Source of the DNA: Streptomyces avicenniae
GTDB lineage: Bacteria; Actinomycetota; Actinomycetes; Streptomycetales; Streptomycetaceae
Assembly: GCF_000719135.1 (NCBI RefSeq)
Contig: NZ_JOEK01000014.1
Span: 186,001 to 250,000, forward strand
Length of the DNA stretch: 64,000 bases
Reading direction: 5' to 3'
This document shows positions 37,031 to 48,313 of this stretch, piece by piece. Position numbers and translations under genes: made by a program. Numbering within the stretch: position 1 is the first letter of the stretch; each line of letters starts with the position of its first letter. The notes beneath the pieces are model-generated. The model worked only from the letters and a program-made list of their open reading frames with translations. It searched no databases and had not been told where the DNA came from.

Positions 37031-37672
37031 TCAGTCGCGGTGCACGGTGCCGTCCGGGTCGAGGCCCCGGAAGGACAGCAGGACGATCAGGATGCCGCCG
37101 CAGACGATCGCCGAGTCCGCCAGGTTGAACACCGCGAAGTGCTGGACGGCGACGAAGTCCACGACGTGCCCCTGGAACGCGCCGGGCGAACGGAAGAGGC
37201 GGTCGGTGAGGTTGCCCAGCGCGCCGCCGAGCAGCAGCCCGAGCGCGATGGCCCAGGGGACGCTGTACAGGCGGCGCGCGAGCCGGAAGATGACGACGAT
37301 GACGGCCGCCGCGATGCAGGTGAACACGACGGTGAGCGCCGAGCCGATCCCGAAGGCGGCGCCCGCGTTGCGCACGGCCCTGAACCGCATCCAGTCGCCG
37401 ATGACGTCGATGCTGCGCTGGTTCTCCAGGCTGGTGACGACCCAGATCTTGGTCGCGAGGTCCACGAGATAGGCGAAGGCCGCGACCGCGACGAGCACGG
37501 CCACCCGCCGCGGACCGCGCACCGGGGTGGCCCCGGACACGCCCTCGGGAGTACCGTCGTCCGTGACCTCGGACCGGTCGTCGCGCGCACCGTCCACGCC
37601 GTCCGTGTCGCCTGCGTCGCCCGCGGGCGGAGGATCGTCGGGGGTCTCGATGGTCCGCTCCGCTTCGCTCAC
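37031..37672 (-). CDS. lspA: lipoprotein signal peptidase II
   Basis: A 213-residue membrane aspartic protease that cleaves prolipoprotein signal peptides after lipidation. It has a hydrophilic acidic N-terminal extension (1-50) and four membrane segments (about 57-75, 110-128, 138-153, 180-200). The catalytic aspartates are D157 in GNLTDR and D186 in VFNLADS. The GTG at 37672 (VSEAERT) is preferred from memory of related Streptomyces proteins. A GTG at 37690 would add six residues and overlaps an AGGAG. Confidence 0.94.
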   Translation of the reverse strand: MSEAERTIETPDDPPPAGDAGDTDGVDGARDDRSEVTDDGTPEGVSGATPVRGPRRVAVLVAVAAFAYLVDLATKIWVVTSLENQRSIDVIGDWMRFRAVRNAGAAFGIGSALTVVFTCIAAAVIVVIFRLARRLYSVPWAIALGLLLGGALGNLTDRLFRSPGAFQGHVVDFVAVQHFAVFNLADSAIVCGGILIVLLSFRGLDPDGTVHRD

Positions 37673-37714
37673 GGGACGAGGGTACGGCACTCCTGTGCGA
37701 TCAGCGGAAGCCCG

Positions 37715-38170
37715 TCACGGCCGCCGTTCCTGTTTCTGCTTGCAGTCCACGCACAGCGTGGCGCGGGGGAACGCCTGGGTCCGCGCCTTGCCGATGGGGT
37801 TGCCGCAGTTCTCGCACAGGCCGTACGTCCCGGCCCCCAGGCGCCGCAGCGCGCGCTCGGTCTGGTACAGCATCTCCCTGGCGTTGGAGGCGAGGGCCAT
37901 CTCGTGCTCGCGGGTGACGTTCTTGGAACCCGTGTCGGCCTGGTCGTCGCCCGCCCCGTCGCCCGAGTCGCGCATGAGGCCCGCGATCGCCGCCTCGGAG
38001 GCGGCGATCTCCGCGCCGAGCCGGTCGGCCTCGGCGGTCAGCCCGGCGCGTGCCGCGGCGACCTCCTCCTCGGTCCACGGGTCCTCGCCCGTCCGCACCG
38101 CCAGGTCACCGGCGCGGACCGGCGACACCGCGGTGGCCGACTCGTCGGCCGTGCTCTTCTTCGCTGCCAC
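37715..38170 (-). CDS. DksA/TraR-type C4 zinc-finger protein
   Basis: A 151-residue protein of the TraR/DksA family. A helical region (about 35-110) should form a coiled coil, and the C-terminal zinc finger is C119-x2-C122-x17-C140-x2-C143 (GLCENCGNPI, TLCVDC). Between the helices lies DSGDGA at 68-73, which matches the DxxDxA pattern of the DksA coiled-coil tip, though this may be chance. DksA proteins enter the RNA polymerase secondary channel. GTG start with AGGAG upstream. It is encoded next to lspA on the same strand. Confidence 0.9.
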   Translation of the reverse strand: MAAKKSTADESATAVSPVRAGDLAVRTGEDPWTEEEVAAARAGLTAEADRLGAEIAASEAAIAGLMRDSGDGAGDDQADTGSKNVTREHEMALASNAREMLYQTERALRRLGAGTYGLCENCGNPIGKARTQAFPRATLCVDCKQKQERRP

Positions 38171-38217
38171 TAAGGGCTCCTGTCTTCCGGCTCTGCGGCG
38201 GCCACTCGGGACAGCGG

Positions 38218-38257
38218 CCGGTCACATGGTGTGATCGTGCTCGCGCATCGTGACCGG
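38218..38257. promoter_or_regulatory. inverted repeat upstream of DksA-like gene
   Basis: CCGGTCAC (38218-38225) and GTGACCGG (38250-38257) are perfect 8-bp arms 24 bases apart, 47 bases upstream of the DksA-like start. A TATCGT hexamer on the minus strand follows at 38266-38261. It could be an operator or a 5'-leader hairpin. Confidence 0.35.
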
Positions 38258-38364
38258 AACGATAGGTCGGCCCGCCGAGGTGCGGCAACGAGGGCGCGCC
38301 GGTCTGCCTCCGTTGTGCCCCGGGCGGCCCCGGCGTAACCGGTCGTGGCCGCCCGTCGGCGGCG

Positions 38365-38370
38365 TACACT
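38365..38370 (+). promoter_or_regulatory. -10 element of the ileS promoter
   Basis: TACACT stands just before the T-box leader, with a start point expected at about 38377. No good -35 hexamer is seen at the usual distance. The call rests on position and the -10 match. Confidence 0.4.
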
Positions 38371-38375
38371 GGGCC

Positions 38376-38668
38376 CCAGCGAAAGGCGTGGATGGGGACG
38401 AGTAGCGTCGTCCGGCAGCCAGGAGCGACCCGGGGACGGTGCGAGCCCGGGGGCGTGCGCGGCGTGAAGATCACCCCGGAGCCGCCGGAGGAAAGCCCGC
38501 AGGACCGTGCCCCGCACGGACCGGCGACGCGAGTAGAGCCGGCGTTCGCGACCCAATGAGGGGGCAGTCGGCGACCGCCGGGGGCCAAGGAGGGTGGTAC
38601 CGCGGGAGCCGCAACGCTCTCGTCCCTCCGACGGAGAACGCACTGTGTGTCCGCCGGAGGACGATCCG
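38376..38668 (+). promoter_or_regulatory. T-box riboswitch of ileS, AUC specifier, translational type
   Basis: This fills the long leader of ileS. The T-box sequence AGGGTGGTACCGCG is at 38591-38604 and its partner CGTCCCT at 38621-38627. A Stem I-like region starts GATGGGGACGAGTAGC, continues with GGGGACGGTGCGAGCCC, and ends with GTGAAGATCACC, where ATC (38470-38472) is an isoleucine codon in the specifier position. CCTCCG (38625-38630) is complementary to CGGAGG (38655-38660), the ribosome site eight bases before the ATG. Uncharged tRNA-Ile should favour pairing of CCCT with the T-box AGGG and free the ribosome site. No T-run terminator is present. Confidence 0.88.
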
Positions 38669-41809
<3,141 letters not shown>

Positions 41810-41829
41810 CCCGCGCCGCTGACGGCGGA

Positions 41830-41873
41830 AAGGGGTGGGCCCCCGGACCTCACGGTCCGGGGGCCCACCCCTT
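41830..41873. terminator. strong hairpin between ileS and divIVA
   Basis: Perfect 20-bp inverted repeat (41830-41849 with 41854-41873) with a 4-base loop. It has AA at the base on one side and TT on the other, and lies between convergent stops at 41809 and 41891. Confidence 0.88.
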
Positions 41874-41890
41874 CGGTGTCGCGCGTCGCG

Positions 41891-43207
41891 TCAGTTGTCG
41901 TCCTCGTCGATGAGGAAGCCGCGCATCGGGGACGGCGCCTGCTGCACCGGCTGCGGACCCTGGGGCCGCACCGGGGCCATCGGCTGCGTCATGGCGGGCG
42001 ACATCTGCTGCTGGCCGCCGCCGTAGGACGGTGCCTGGCTCGGCGCGTGGCCGCCGTGCCCACCGTGGCCGCCCATCTGCTGGTTCCCGCCCATGGTCTG
42101 GTGACCGAGGGAGGAGCCGGGGCCGCTCGGCGCGCCCGCGGAGGCGAGGGACGGCGGCGAGGGCGGCAGCGACGGGGCCGAGGAGGTCGTCCGCGGCGGG
42201 GCGAGCGAGTCGTCGGACTGGCTCTCCAACTGCCGCAGCTGGCTCTCCAGATACGACTTGAGGCGGGTGCGGTACTCGCGCTCGAAGCCGCGCAGGTCCT
42301 CGACCTTGCGCTCCAGCGTGGCGCGCGCGGACTCCAGCGAGCCCATCGCCACGCGGTGCTTCTCCTGCGCGTCCCGCTCCAGCGCGTCGGCCTTGGCGCG
42401 CGCGTCACGCTCCAGACCCTCGGCGCGGCTGCGGGCCTCGCCGACGATCTTGTTGGCCTCGGAACGCGCCTCGGCGATCGCCTGGTCGGCGGTCTGCTGG
42501 GCGAGCGACAGGACGCGGGCGGCGCTCTCGTTACCGCCCTGCTGCTGCATCGGCGCGCCCATGGGGCCACCGTGCTGCTGCATGCCGGGACCGCCGTGGC
42601 CGCCCATGCCGAGGCCGGGGCCGCCGTGCTGCTGCATGCCCTGGTTCATCGGCACCGGGGCACCGGGGTGTCCCTGCGGACCGCCGGGGCCCATCGGGCC
42701 ACCCTGACCCATCGGGCCGGGGCCCATCGGACCGCCCTGGCCCATCGGGCCGGGGCCCATGGGGCCACCCTGACCCATCGGACCGCCCTGGCCCATCTGT
42801 CCACCGGGGACCATCTGCTGTCCGGGACCACCCGGACCCATCGGACCGCCCTGACCCATCGGGCCGGGGCCGCCCGGATGCCCTTGAGGACCGCCGGGAC
42901 CGGCGGGCAGTTGGGGCGGGCCGCCCATCTGCTGCTGCTGTTGCTGCATCCCCTGCGGTCCCGATATGGCCGGCGGGCCCCCCTGCCGGTCCTGCGGCTC
43001 GGGTTTGCGCATGTTCTGCTGGTTCTGCGCGGCGGCACGTGTGGCGGCGGCCAACTTGGCGCGCAGATCCTCGTTCTCCCTGAGAAGTCGGGTCAGCTCT
43101 GCCTCGACCTCGTCGAGGAAGGCATCGACCTCGTCCTCGTCATAGCCTTCTCGCAGACGGACGGTCGTGAACTGCTTGTTCCGAACGTCCTCGGGGGTCA
43201 ACGGCAT
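41891..43207 (-). CDS. divIVA: DivIVA/Wag31 polar growth protein
   Basis: A 438-residue cytoskeletal protein that marks hyphal tips and directs apical growth in streptomycetes. Residues 1-60 form the conserved membrane-binding DivIVA domain ([34 protein letters not shown]). A low-complexity linker of Gly, Pro, Met and Gln (about 72-226) follows. A long coiled coil spans about 230-325 ([23 protein letters not shown]...), and the tail is disordered, ending in an acidic EDDN. It is far longer than firmicute DivIVA, as usual for Streptomyces. Last gene of the division block, closed by a strong terminator. Confidence 0.96.
   Translation of the reverse strand: MPLTPEDVRNKQFTTVRLREGYDEDEVDAFLDEVEAELTRLLRENEDLRAKLAAATRAAAQNQQNMRKPEPQDRQGGPPAISGPQGMQQQQQQMGGPPQLPAGPGGPQGHPGGPGPMGQGGPMGPGGPGQQMVPGGQMGQGGPMGQGGPMGPGPMGQGGPMGPGPMGQGGPMGPGGPQGHPGAPVPMNQGMQQHGGPGLGMGGHGGPGMQQHGGPMGAPMQQQGGNESAARVLSLAQQTADQAIAEARSEANKIVGEARSRAEGLERDARAKADALERDAQEKHRVAMGSLESARATLERKVEDLRGFEREYRTRLKSYLESQLRQLESQSDDSLAPPRTTSSAPSLPPSPPSLASAGAPSGPGSSLGHQTMGGNQQMGGHGGHGGHAPSQAPSYGGGQQQMSPAMTQPMAPVRPQGPQPVQQAPSPMRGFLIDEDDN
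42677..42877 (-). repeat. coding repeat for Gly-Pro-Met-Gln units in DivIVA
   Basis: Repeats of 12-27 bases encode GGPMGQ and [11 protein letters not shown] units between residues 111 and 177. Neighbouring copies are nearly identical in DNA, so copy number may vary by slippage or recombination. Confidence 0.75.
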
Positions 43208-43255
43208 CTCTTCACCTCAGCGTGTTTCGTCGGATATCGGCAAGACCGTACTCGT

Positions 43256-43540
43256 TCACAGCCCGGCCACGACGTTGATCAGGATGTAGACGATGATCAT
43301 CAGTGCGATGAAGGACAGATCAAGCGCCACACCCCCGAACCGCAGGGAGGGGATGACCCTCCGAAGGGCCTTGAGCGGCGGATCGGTCACAGTGTAGGTG
43401 GCCTCCAGCACGACGACCATCGCCTTGCCGGGGCTCCAGGAGCGCGCGAACATGAAGACCCAGTCCATCACGAGCCGGACGAGCAGCAGGCCGAGAAAGC
43501 AGTACAAGACAATCAGGATCACCTGCTGAACGATCCCCAT
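43256..43540 (-). CDS. YggT-family membrane protein
   Basis: A 94-residue protein with two hydrophobic regions (about 4-26 and 70-92) joined by a loop containing SWSPGKAMVVVLEATYTVTDPPLKALRR, the usual YggT pattern of actinobacteria. It lies between sepF and divIVA, its normal place. The role is unsettled; a link to division or osmotic tolerance has been suggested for relatives. The ATG is preceded by GGAG-like sequence, and the gene lies on the same strand as its neighbours. Confidence 0.9.
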   Translation of the reverse strand: MGIVQQVILIVLYCFLGLLLVRLVMDWVFMFARSWSPGKAMVVVLEATYTVTDPPLKALRRVIPSLRFGGVALDLSFIALMIIVYILINVVAGL

Positions 43541-43611
43541 CCCGGTTGGCCCTCTCCCCTGTTCCTGCCCCGGCCGGGCGGCCGGGACTCCCTTCGCTCC
43601 GCTGTCTTCCC

Positions 43612-44235
43612 TCAGCTCTGGTTGAAGAACCCACCCTCGGCGATCCGGGCTTTGTCCTCCGCGGTGACATCGACGTTAGCAGGCGAGAGCAGGAACACCT
43701 TCTGCGTCACTCGCTCGATGCTCCCATGCAGACCGAAGACCAGACCAGCGGCAAAATCGACAAGTCGCTTTGCATCCGTGTCGTCCATCTCCGTGAGGTT
43801 CATGATCACCGGGGTGCCCTCACGGAAGTGTTCCCCGATGGTACGGGCCTCGTTGTAGGTCCTGGGGTGGAGCGTCGTGATGCGGTAGGGCTCCCGCTCG
43901 GAAACGACCTTGGGCATGATCACCGGCGCGTTCTTCTCCACGTTGTGCCGTTCTGATGTGATGGAAGACACGGGAGCGATCCTCCCGGGCCGCCTGCTTT
44001 CCGCCAGGACCGGAGCCGGGGTGGGCTCCGTCTCCCGCTGGGCCGGGGGGTGCACGACCCGCACCGGCTCCTCCGACCGTTCCCTCGGGGGAGGTTCGAG
44101 CGTCTGCCGACGCTGACCCCGGTCGGGCTCGGGCTCAGGTTCGAAATCGTCGTCGGGGCCGTACCCCGGGCGGTCGTAGCCGTCGTCCTCCACGAGGCCG
44201 AGGTAGACCGCCATCTTGCGCATCGCGCCAGCCAT
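43612..44235 (-). CDS. sepF: cell division protein SepF
   Basis: A 207-residue FtsZ-binding protein. An N-terminal amphipathic start ([17 protein letters not shown]) should bind the membrane. A disordered acidic/Pro-rich linker spans about 20-115, and the SepF core is at 120-205 ([49 protein letters not shown]). In actinobacteria, which lack FtsA, SepF ties the Z-ring to the membrane. The ATG at 44235 is selected because it gives the membrane-binding helix. A 123-bp gap separates it from the upstream yggS-type gene. Confidence 0.95.
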   Translation of the reverse strand: MAGAMRKMAVYLGLVEDDGYDRPGYGPDDDFEPEPEPDRGQRRQTLEPPPRERSEEPVRVVHPPAQRETEPTPAPVLAESRRPGRIAPVSSITSERHNVEKNAPVIMPKVVSEREPYRITTLHPRTYNEARTIGEHFREGTPVIMNLTEMDDTDAKRLVDFAAGLVFGLHGSIERVTQKVFLLSPANVDVTAEDKARIAEGGFFNQS

Positions 44236-44358
44236 CGACTGCGTCCTCCGCTCTGTGGTGGATCGGCTCCGTCCGCCGGGGCCAGGGAGATCCACGTAAC
44301 TTGCCCGAATTCTCCGGGAATGACCATATTTTCGGCTGTGGCCCCTCGCCTGGCGACG

Positions 44359-45117
44359 TTACCCGAGGGCGGGGCGGACACCGAGTACCGCGCTCCCTAC
44401 GCGCACGTGTGTCGCTCCGGCGAGGATCGCCTCCTCAAGATCCGCGCTCATGCCCGCCGAGACCATGGTCGCAGCAGGAATCCTCGCGCGCAGGCCCCTT
44501 GAGATTTCCCCCAGCCGTTCGAACGCCGCGCCGGGCGATCCGGCGTACGCCCCTTCGAGGGGGGCGACCGTCATCACCCCGGCCACGCGGAGCCCCGGCG
44601 CCTCGGCCAGCGCGTCCGCCAACTCGTCCACGGCGTCCGGCGCGACCCCGCCCCTGGCGGCGCCGAGCCCCGACTCCTTCTCCAGCGCGACCTGGATCAG
44701 GCACTCCAGCGGCGCGCGCCCCCGCCTGACGGCCTCCGCCGACAGCGCGGAGACCAGCCGCACCCGGTCCACCGAGTGCACATAATCGGCGTAACCGAGG
44801 ACGGAACGCACCTTGTTCCTCTGCAACTGCCCCACGAAGTGCCAGGTCAGGGGGAGATCCGCGCAGGCCGCCGCCTTGGCCGCGGCCTCCTGGTCGCGGT
44901 TCTCCGCGAACTGACGTACGCCGAGGTCCGCGAGGATACGGACGTCCTCCGCGGGGTACGTCTTGCTCACGACGACGAGGGTGACGTCCTCCCGCGCGCG
45001 GTCGGCGGCGGCGCAGGCACGGGCGATGCGCTCCTCGACCCGGGCCAGCCCGGTCGTCAGTTCGATCCGCCGTGCGGCGCCGGACGCTCCGGCCGGGGTG
45101 TGCTCGGCCCCGGTCAC
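44359..45117 (-). CDS. YggS-family PLP homeostasis protein
   Basis: A 252-residue alanine-racemase-fold protein of the YggS/PROSC family. PLP is bound by K52 in VVVSKTYPAEDV. Conserved motifs GVRQFAENRDQEAAAK, WHFVGQLQRNK and SAGMSADLEEAI are present. It manages the free PLP pool and has no known enzyme reaction. The GTG overlaps the pgeF stop by four bases. It is a usual neighbour of ftsZ and sepF in Gram-positive bacteria. Confidence 0.94.
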   Translation of the reverse strand: MTGAEHTPAGASGAARRIELTTGLARVEERIARACAAADRAREDVTLVVVSKTYPAEDVRILADLGVRQFAENRDQEAAAKAAACADLPLTWHFVGQLQRNKVRSVLGYADYVHSVDRVRLVSALSAEAVRRGRAPLECLIQVALEKESGLGAARGGVAPDAVDELADALAEAPGLRVAGVMTVAPLEGAYAGSPGAAFERLGEISRGLRARIPAATMVSAGMSADLEEAILAGATHVRVGSAVLGVRPALG

Positions 45118-45848
45118 GAGGGGTCCAGCCAGACGTATCCGGCCTGGCGGCCGGTGGTGCGGTCACGGCGGTAGGAGAAGTGGTCGGCCGACTCACGGGT
45201 GCAGACCGGGGAGAGCGCGATGTCCCGCACGCCGCTCGCCGCGAGCTGCGCGCGGACCCCGGCGGGGATGTCGATCGCGGGAGTGCCGTCGGCGCTGACC
45301 GCGCCGCTGCCGGGGACGGTCCGTTCGGCCTCGTCCCGCAGGGCGGCGGGCACTTCGTAGCACCGGGCGCAGACGGTCGGGCCGGTCCTGGCGACGATCC
45401 GCGCCGGGTCGGCGCCGAGCGCGCGCATGGCCTCGACGGTGGCGGGCACGACTCCGGCGAGGAGTCCGGGACGTCCGGCGTGCGCCGCGGCGACCACCCC
45501 GGCGACCGGGTCGGCCAGCAGAAGGGGAGTGCAGTCCGCGGTGAGGACGGCGAGGGGGAGACCCCCGCGCGCGGTGACCAGCGCGTCGGCGGTGGGCGGT
45601 TCCCCGTCCGGCGGCGGGCCGTCGGCGACGACGACATCGCGCCCGTGGACCTGCCGCATCCAGCGGACCGCGGCCGGGTCGAGCCCGAGAGCCGCGGCGG
45701 CGAGGCCCCGGTTGGTACGGACGGCCGCGGGGTCGTCCCCCACGGCGCCGCCGAGATTGAGCATGGCGTACGGAGCGGCGCTCACCCCGCCCCACCGGTC
45801 GGTGAAGGCGAAGTGGGCGCCGCCGGACGACTCGCGGTTCCCTATCAC
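45114..45848 (-). CDS. pgeF: peptidoglycan editing factor PgeF (multicopper-oxidase-like fold)
   Basis: A 244-residue protein of the PgeF/YfiH/YlmD family. The metal-binding triad is H69 (RQVHGRDV), C106 (TADCTPLLL) and H123 (AAHAGRPG). The family was named for removing misincorporated residues from peptidoglycan precursors, and purine nucleoside activity is reported for relatives. GTG start. The stop overlaps the yggS-type start. It lies 74 bases after ftsZ on the same strand, so it may be partly read from ftsZ. Confidence 0.92.
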   Translation of the reverse strand: MIGNRESSGGAHFAFTDRWGGVSAAPYAMLNLGGAVGDDPAAVRTNRGLAAAALGLDPAAVRWMRQVHGRDVVVADGPPPDGEPPTADALVTARGGLPLAVLTADCTPLLLADPVAGVVAAAHAGRPGLLAGVVPATVEAMRALGADPARIVARTGPTVCARCYEVPAALRDEAERTVPGSGAVSADGTPAIDIPAGVRAQLAASGVRDIALSPVCTRESADHFSYRRDRTTGRQAGYVWLDPS

Positions 45849-45921
45849 GTCAGTGCGTCAACCCAGTACATCTGTTCGGTATGGCTTCCCGGTGCGGAGT
45901 GCCGTGCGGCGTCCGCGGGTG

Positions 45922-47151
45922 TCACTTGAGGAAGTCGGGGACGTCCAGTTCCTCGACCTGCCCGTCGTAGGGCCTGGCCGGGGGGACCTGCGGGCTGATC
46001 GGCTCACGCACCGGCTCGGGCCGGTCCGCCGCGCCGTCGCGCTCGCCGAGCCCGGGGTTGCGGCCGGACAGCGAGCCGAGGCCGCCGAACGCGGGGCGCT
46101 CCGGCTCCGGCTCGGGCGCGGGCCGCTCCTGGGCGAGCGAGGTGCTGGAGTCGTCCTTGCCGCCGTAGCCGCCGAGCGTCTTCTCCCGGCTGCGCGACGG
46201 GGGCTGGCCGCCGTCGAACCCGGCGGCGATGACCGTCACCCGCACCTCGTCCCCGAGCGCGTCGTCGATGACGGCGCCGAAGATGATGTTGGCCTCCGGG
46301 TGGGCGGCCTCGCTGACGAGTTGGGCCGCCTCGTTGATCTCGAACAGGCCGAGGTCGGAGCCGCCCGAGATGGAGAGCAGCACGCCCCTGGCGCCGTCGA
46401 TGGAGGCTTCGAGCAGCGGGGAGGAGATCGCCATCTCGGCGGCGGCGACCGCGCGGTCGTCGCCCCGGGCCGAGCCGATGCCCATCAGGGCGGAACCGGC
46501 CTCCGACATGACGGACTTGACGTCGGCGAAGTCGAGGTTGATGAGTCCTGGCGTGGTGATCAGGTCGGTGATGCCCTGCACACCGGAGAGGAGCACCTGG
46601 TCGGCCGACTTGAAGGCGTCGAGCACGCTGACCTGGCGGTCCGAGATGGACAGCAGCCGGTCGTTCGGGATGACGATGAGGGTGTCCACCTCGTCGCGCA
46701 GGCTCGCGATGCCGTCCTCGGCCTGGTTCGCGCGGCGACGGCCCTCGAAGGTGAAGGGACGGGTGACCACACCGATGGTCAGCGCGCCGAGCGAGCGGGC
46801 GATGTTCGCCACGACGGGAGCGCCGCCGGTGCCGGTGCCGCCGCCCTCGCCCGCGGTGACGAAGACCATGTCGGCCCCCTTGAGGACCTCCTCGATCTCC
46901 TCGCGGTGGTCCTCGGCCGCCTTGCGGCCGACGTCCGGGTTGGCGCCCGCGCCGAGTCCCCGGGTGAGTTCACGGCCGACGTCGAGCTTGACGTCGGCAT
47001 CGCTCATCAGCAGTGCCTGCGCATCGGTGTTGATCGCGATGAACTCGACGCCCTTGAGACCGACCTCGATCATCCGGTTGATGGCGTTGACACCACCGCC
47101 GCCGATACCGACGACCTTGATGACTGCGAGGTAGTTCTGCGGTGCTGCCAC
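45922..47151 (-). CDS. ftsZ: cell division GTPase FtsZ
   Basis: A 409-residue tubulin homologue that forms the Z-ring or, in sporulating hyphae, the Z-ladder. The GTP-binding signature [12 protein letters not shown] is at about 103-114, and the T7 loop reads [13 protein letters not shown]. After the core (to about 315) there is a variable linker and the C-terminal partner-binding peptide ELDVPDFLK. The ATG start is preceded by a 280-bp leader with its own promoter, so it can be expressed apart from upstream genes. Confidence 0.97.
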   Translation of the reverse strand: MAAPQNYLAVIKVVGIGGGGVNAINRMIEVGLKGVEFIAINTDAQALLMSDADVKLDVGRELTRGLGAGANPDVGRKAAEDHREEIEEVLKGADMVFVTAGEGGGTGTGGAPVVANIARSLGALTIGVVTRPFTFEGRRRANQAEDGIASLRDEVDTLIVIPNDRLLSISDRQVSVLDAFKSADQVLLSGVQGITDLITTPGLINLDFADVKSVMSEAGSALMGIGSARGDDRAVAAAEMAISSPLLEASIDGARGVLLSISGGSDLGLFEINEAAQLVSEAAHPEANIIFGAVIDDALGDEVRVTVIAAGFDGGQPPSRSREKTLGGYGGKDDSSTSLAQERPAPEPEPERPAFGGLGSLSGRNPGLGERDGAADRPEPVREPISPQVPPARPYDGQVEELDVPDFLK

Positions 47152-47244
47152 GTCGAAGGCCTCTCGCCTCGAGTTACGTGTCGCCGCCCGCGTGAGCCGC
47201 AGTGCGCCGACGGATGCCGATGGGGCGGAGGAAGGGCCACCCCG

Positions 47245-47269
47245 AACCCTAACGCTTCAGTTTAGGGTT
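47245..47269 (-). promoter_or_regulatory. hairpin in ftsZ leader
   Basis: On the coding strand AACCCTAA and TTAGGGTT are perfect 8-bp arms with a 9-base loop, 94 bases before the ftsZ start. It lies downstream of the predicted promoter at 47306-47335, so it would be in the mRNA. No T-run follows, so it is not an obvious terminator. Confidence 0.55.
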
Positions 47270-47305
47270 ACCTGTGCTTGTCGTTCCTTGTATTCCTCGG
47301 AACGG

Positions 47306-47335
47306 ACACTAAGTCGATAACTGGTGGGCGTTCAA
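47306..47335 (-). promoter_or_regulatory. ftsZ promoter
   Basis: TTGAAC (47335-47330), 18-bp spacer, TAGTGT (47311-47306), on the ftsZ strand within an A+T-richer stretch. The predicted start point is near 47300, giving a leader of about 150 bases. Streptomyces ftsZ is known to have several promoters; others may lie in the same region. Confidence 0.6.
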
Positions 47336-47431
47336 CGAACACGCCGAACCTCCTGTTTTTCTTTTCACCCTATGTGATCACGCGCGGGCGCACCAACCAG
47401 GGGCCGTCCCGCGGGACCGTGTGGCACGCCG

Positions 47432-48232
47432 TCAACCCTCCGCCGACGCCGGGACACTGGGCGCGCTGACGTCGAAGTGCGCGGCGTCCGGGGCCGCTTC
47501 CAGCACCGCCGCGAGCGCCGACGCCTTCTCCGCGGGCTGCTCCGCGCTCCCCCAGCGGACGGTCCGTTCGCCGGACAGTTCGAGGGTGATCGCGTCGTAG
47601 GAGGTGGCGCGGACCAGGCGCAGCTCCTCGCGCACCTCCCCCGGCAGGTTCCTGACCACCGAGACGGCGGCCCCGCGGACCCGCTCCTCGTCGAAGCGGC
47701 GGATCGACGGGCTGTCGGAGAGGTCGAGTTCGAGGAGCGGCACGCCGGGCAGCGCCTCGGGGATCTCGGCGAACGCGACCCCCTCCCCGTCCACCTCGGT
47801 GAAGCCGTCCCCGGTGACCTGGAGCAGCTCCGCCTCGCGCTCGGTGACGCTCAGCGAGACGCCGTCGGGCCAGGAGCGCTCGACGTCGGCCGACTTCAGG
47901 CGCGGGAGCCGGGAGAGCAGCCGGTCGCGGATCGTGCCGGTGTCGAGCGAGGCCAGCGGGGAGCCGAGCGGGACGGCCGCCGCCTCCAGGATCTGGCGTT
48001 CCGTCAGCTCCTCGGGGCCCTCGCCGCGCTCGATGGCGACGTCCTCGACGCGCAGCCAGTCCGAGCCGTACAGCGCCCAGGTGCCGAAGCCGCCGAGCGC
48101 GGCGGCCAGGACGAGGGCCAGGACGAGGACGCGGCGGCCCCTGGGCCGCAGGAGACGCGCCAGCCGCCCGGCGGGCGGGGGCGGGCCGGGGCGCGGTCTT
48201 CCGCCGCGCCGGGCGGTCGTCGTACCGGCCAC
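47432..48232 (-). CDS. ftsQ: cell division protein FtsQ
   Basis: A 266-residue single-pass membrane protein of the divisome. It has a basic N-terminus (RPGPPPPAGRLARLLRPRGRR), a membrane segment at about 34-53, then the POTRA domain (LRVEDVAIERGEG..., LGSPLASLDTGTIRDRL, WPDGVSLSVTEREAELL). It bridges FtsL and FtsI with other division proteins. GTG start with GAGGGAGC upstream. It is followed by the long ftsZ leader and preceded by an 81-bp gap after murG in which I see no clear feature. Confidence 0.93.
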   Translation of the reverse strand: MAGTTTARRGGRPRPGPPPPAGRLARLLRPRGRRVLVLALVLAAALGGFGTWALYGSDWLRVEDVAIERGEGPEELTERQILEAAAVPLGSPLASLDTGTIRDRLLSRLPRLKSADVERSWPDGVSLSVTEREAELLQVTGDGFTEVDGEGVAFAEIPEALPGVPLLELDLSDSPSIRRFDEERVRGAAVSVVRNLPGEVREELRLVRATSYDAITLELSGERTVRWGSAEQPAEKASALAAVLEAAPDAAHFDVSAPSVPASAEG

Positions 48233-48313
48233 GCTCCCTCAGCTCCCGTCCGTGCCCTGGTCCGTGCTGTCTGTCTGTGTCGGTGCGGCCGGCGGGCCGC
48301 GTCCGCGCCGGGG

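Noticed and set aside
38501..38568. Second riboswitch or tRNA-like element in the ileS leader
   Set aside because: The GAGTAG and surrounding stems fit the Stem II/III part of the T-box; no cloverleaf with a TTC loop and acceptor pairing can be drawn.
42530..42994. Possible CRISPR or satellite array from the repetitive DNA
   Set aside because: The repeats are in frame within DivIVA, have no spacers of constant size, and encode a Gly/Pro/Met/Gln linker.
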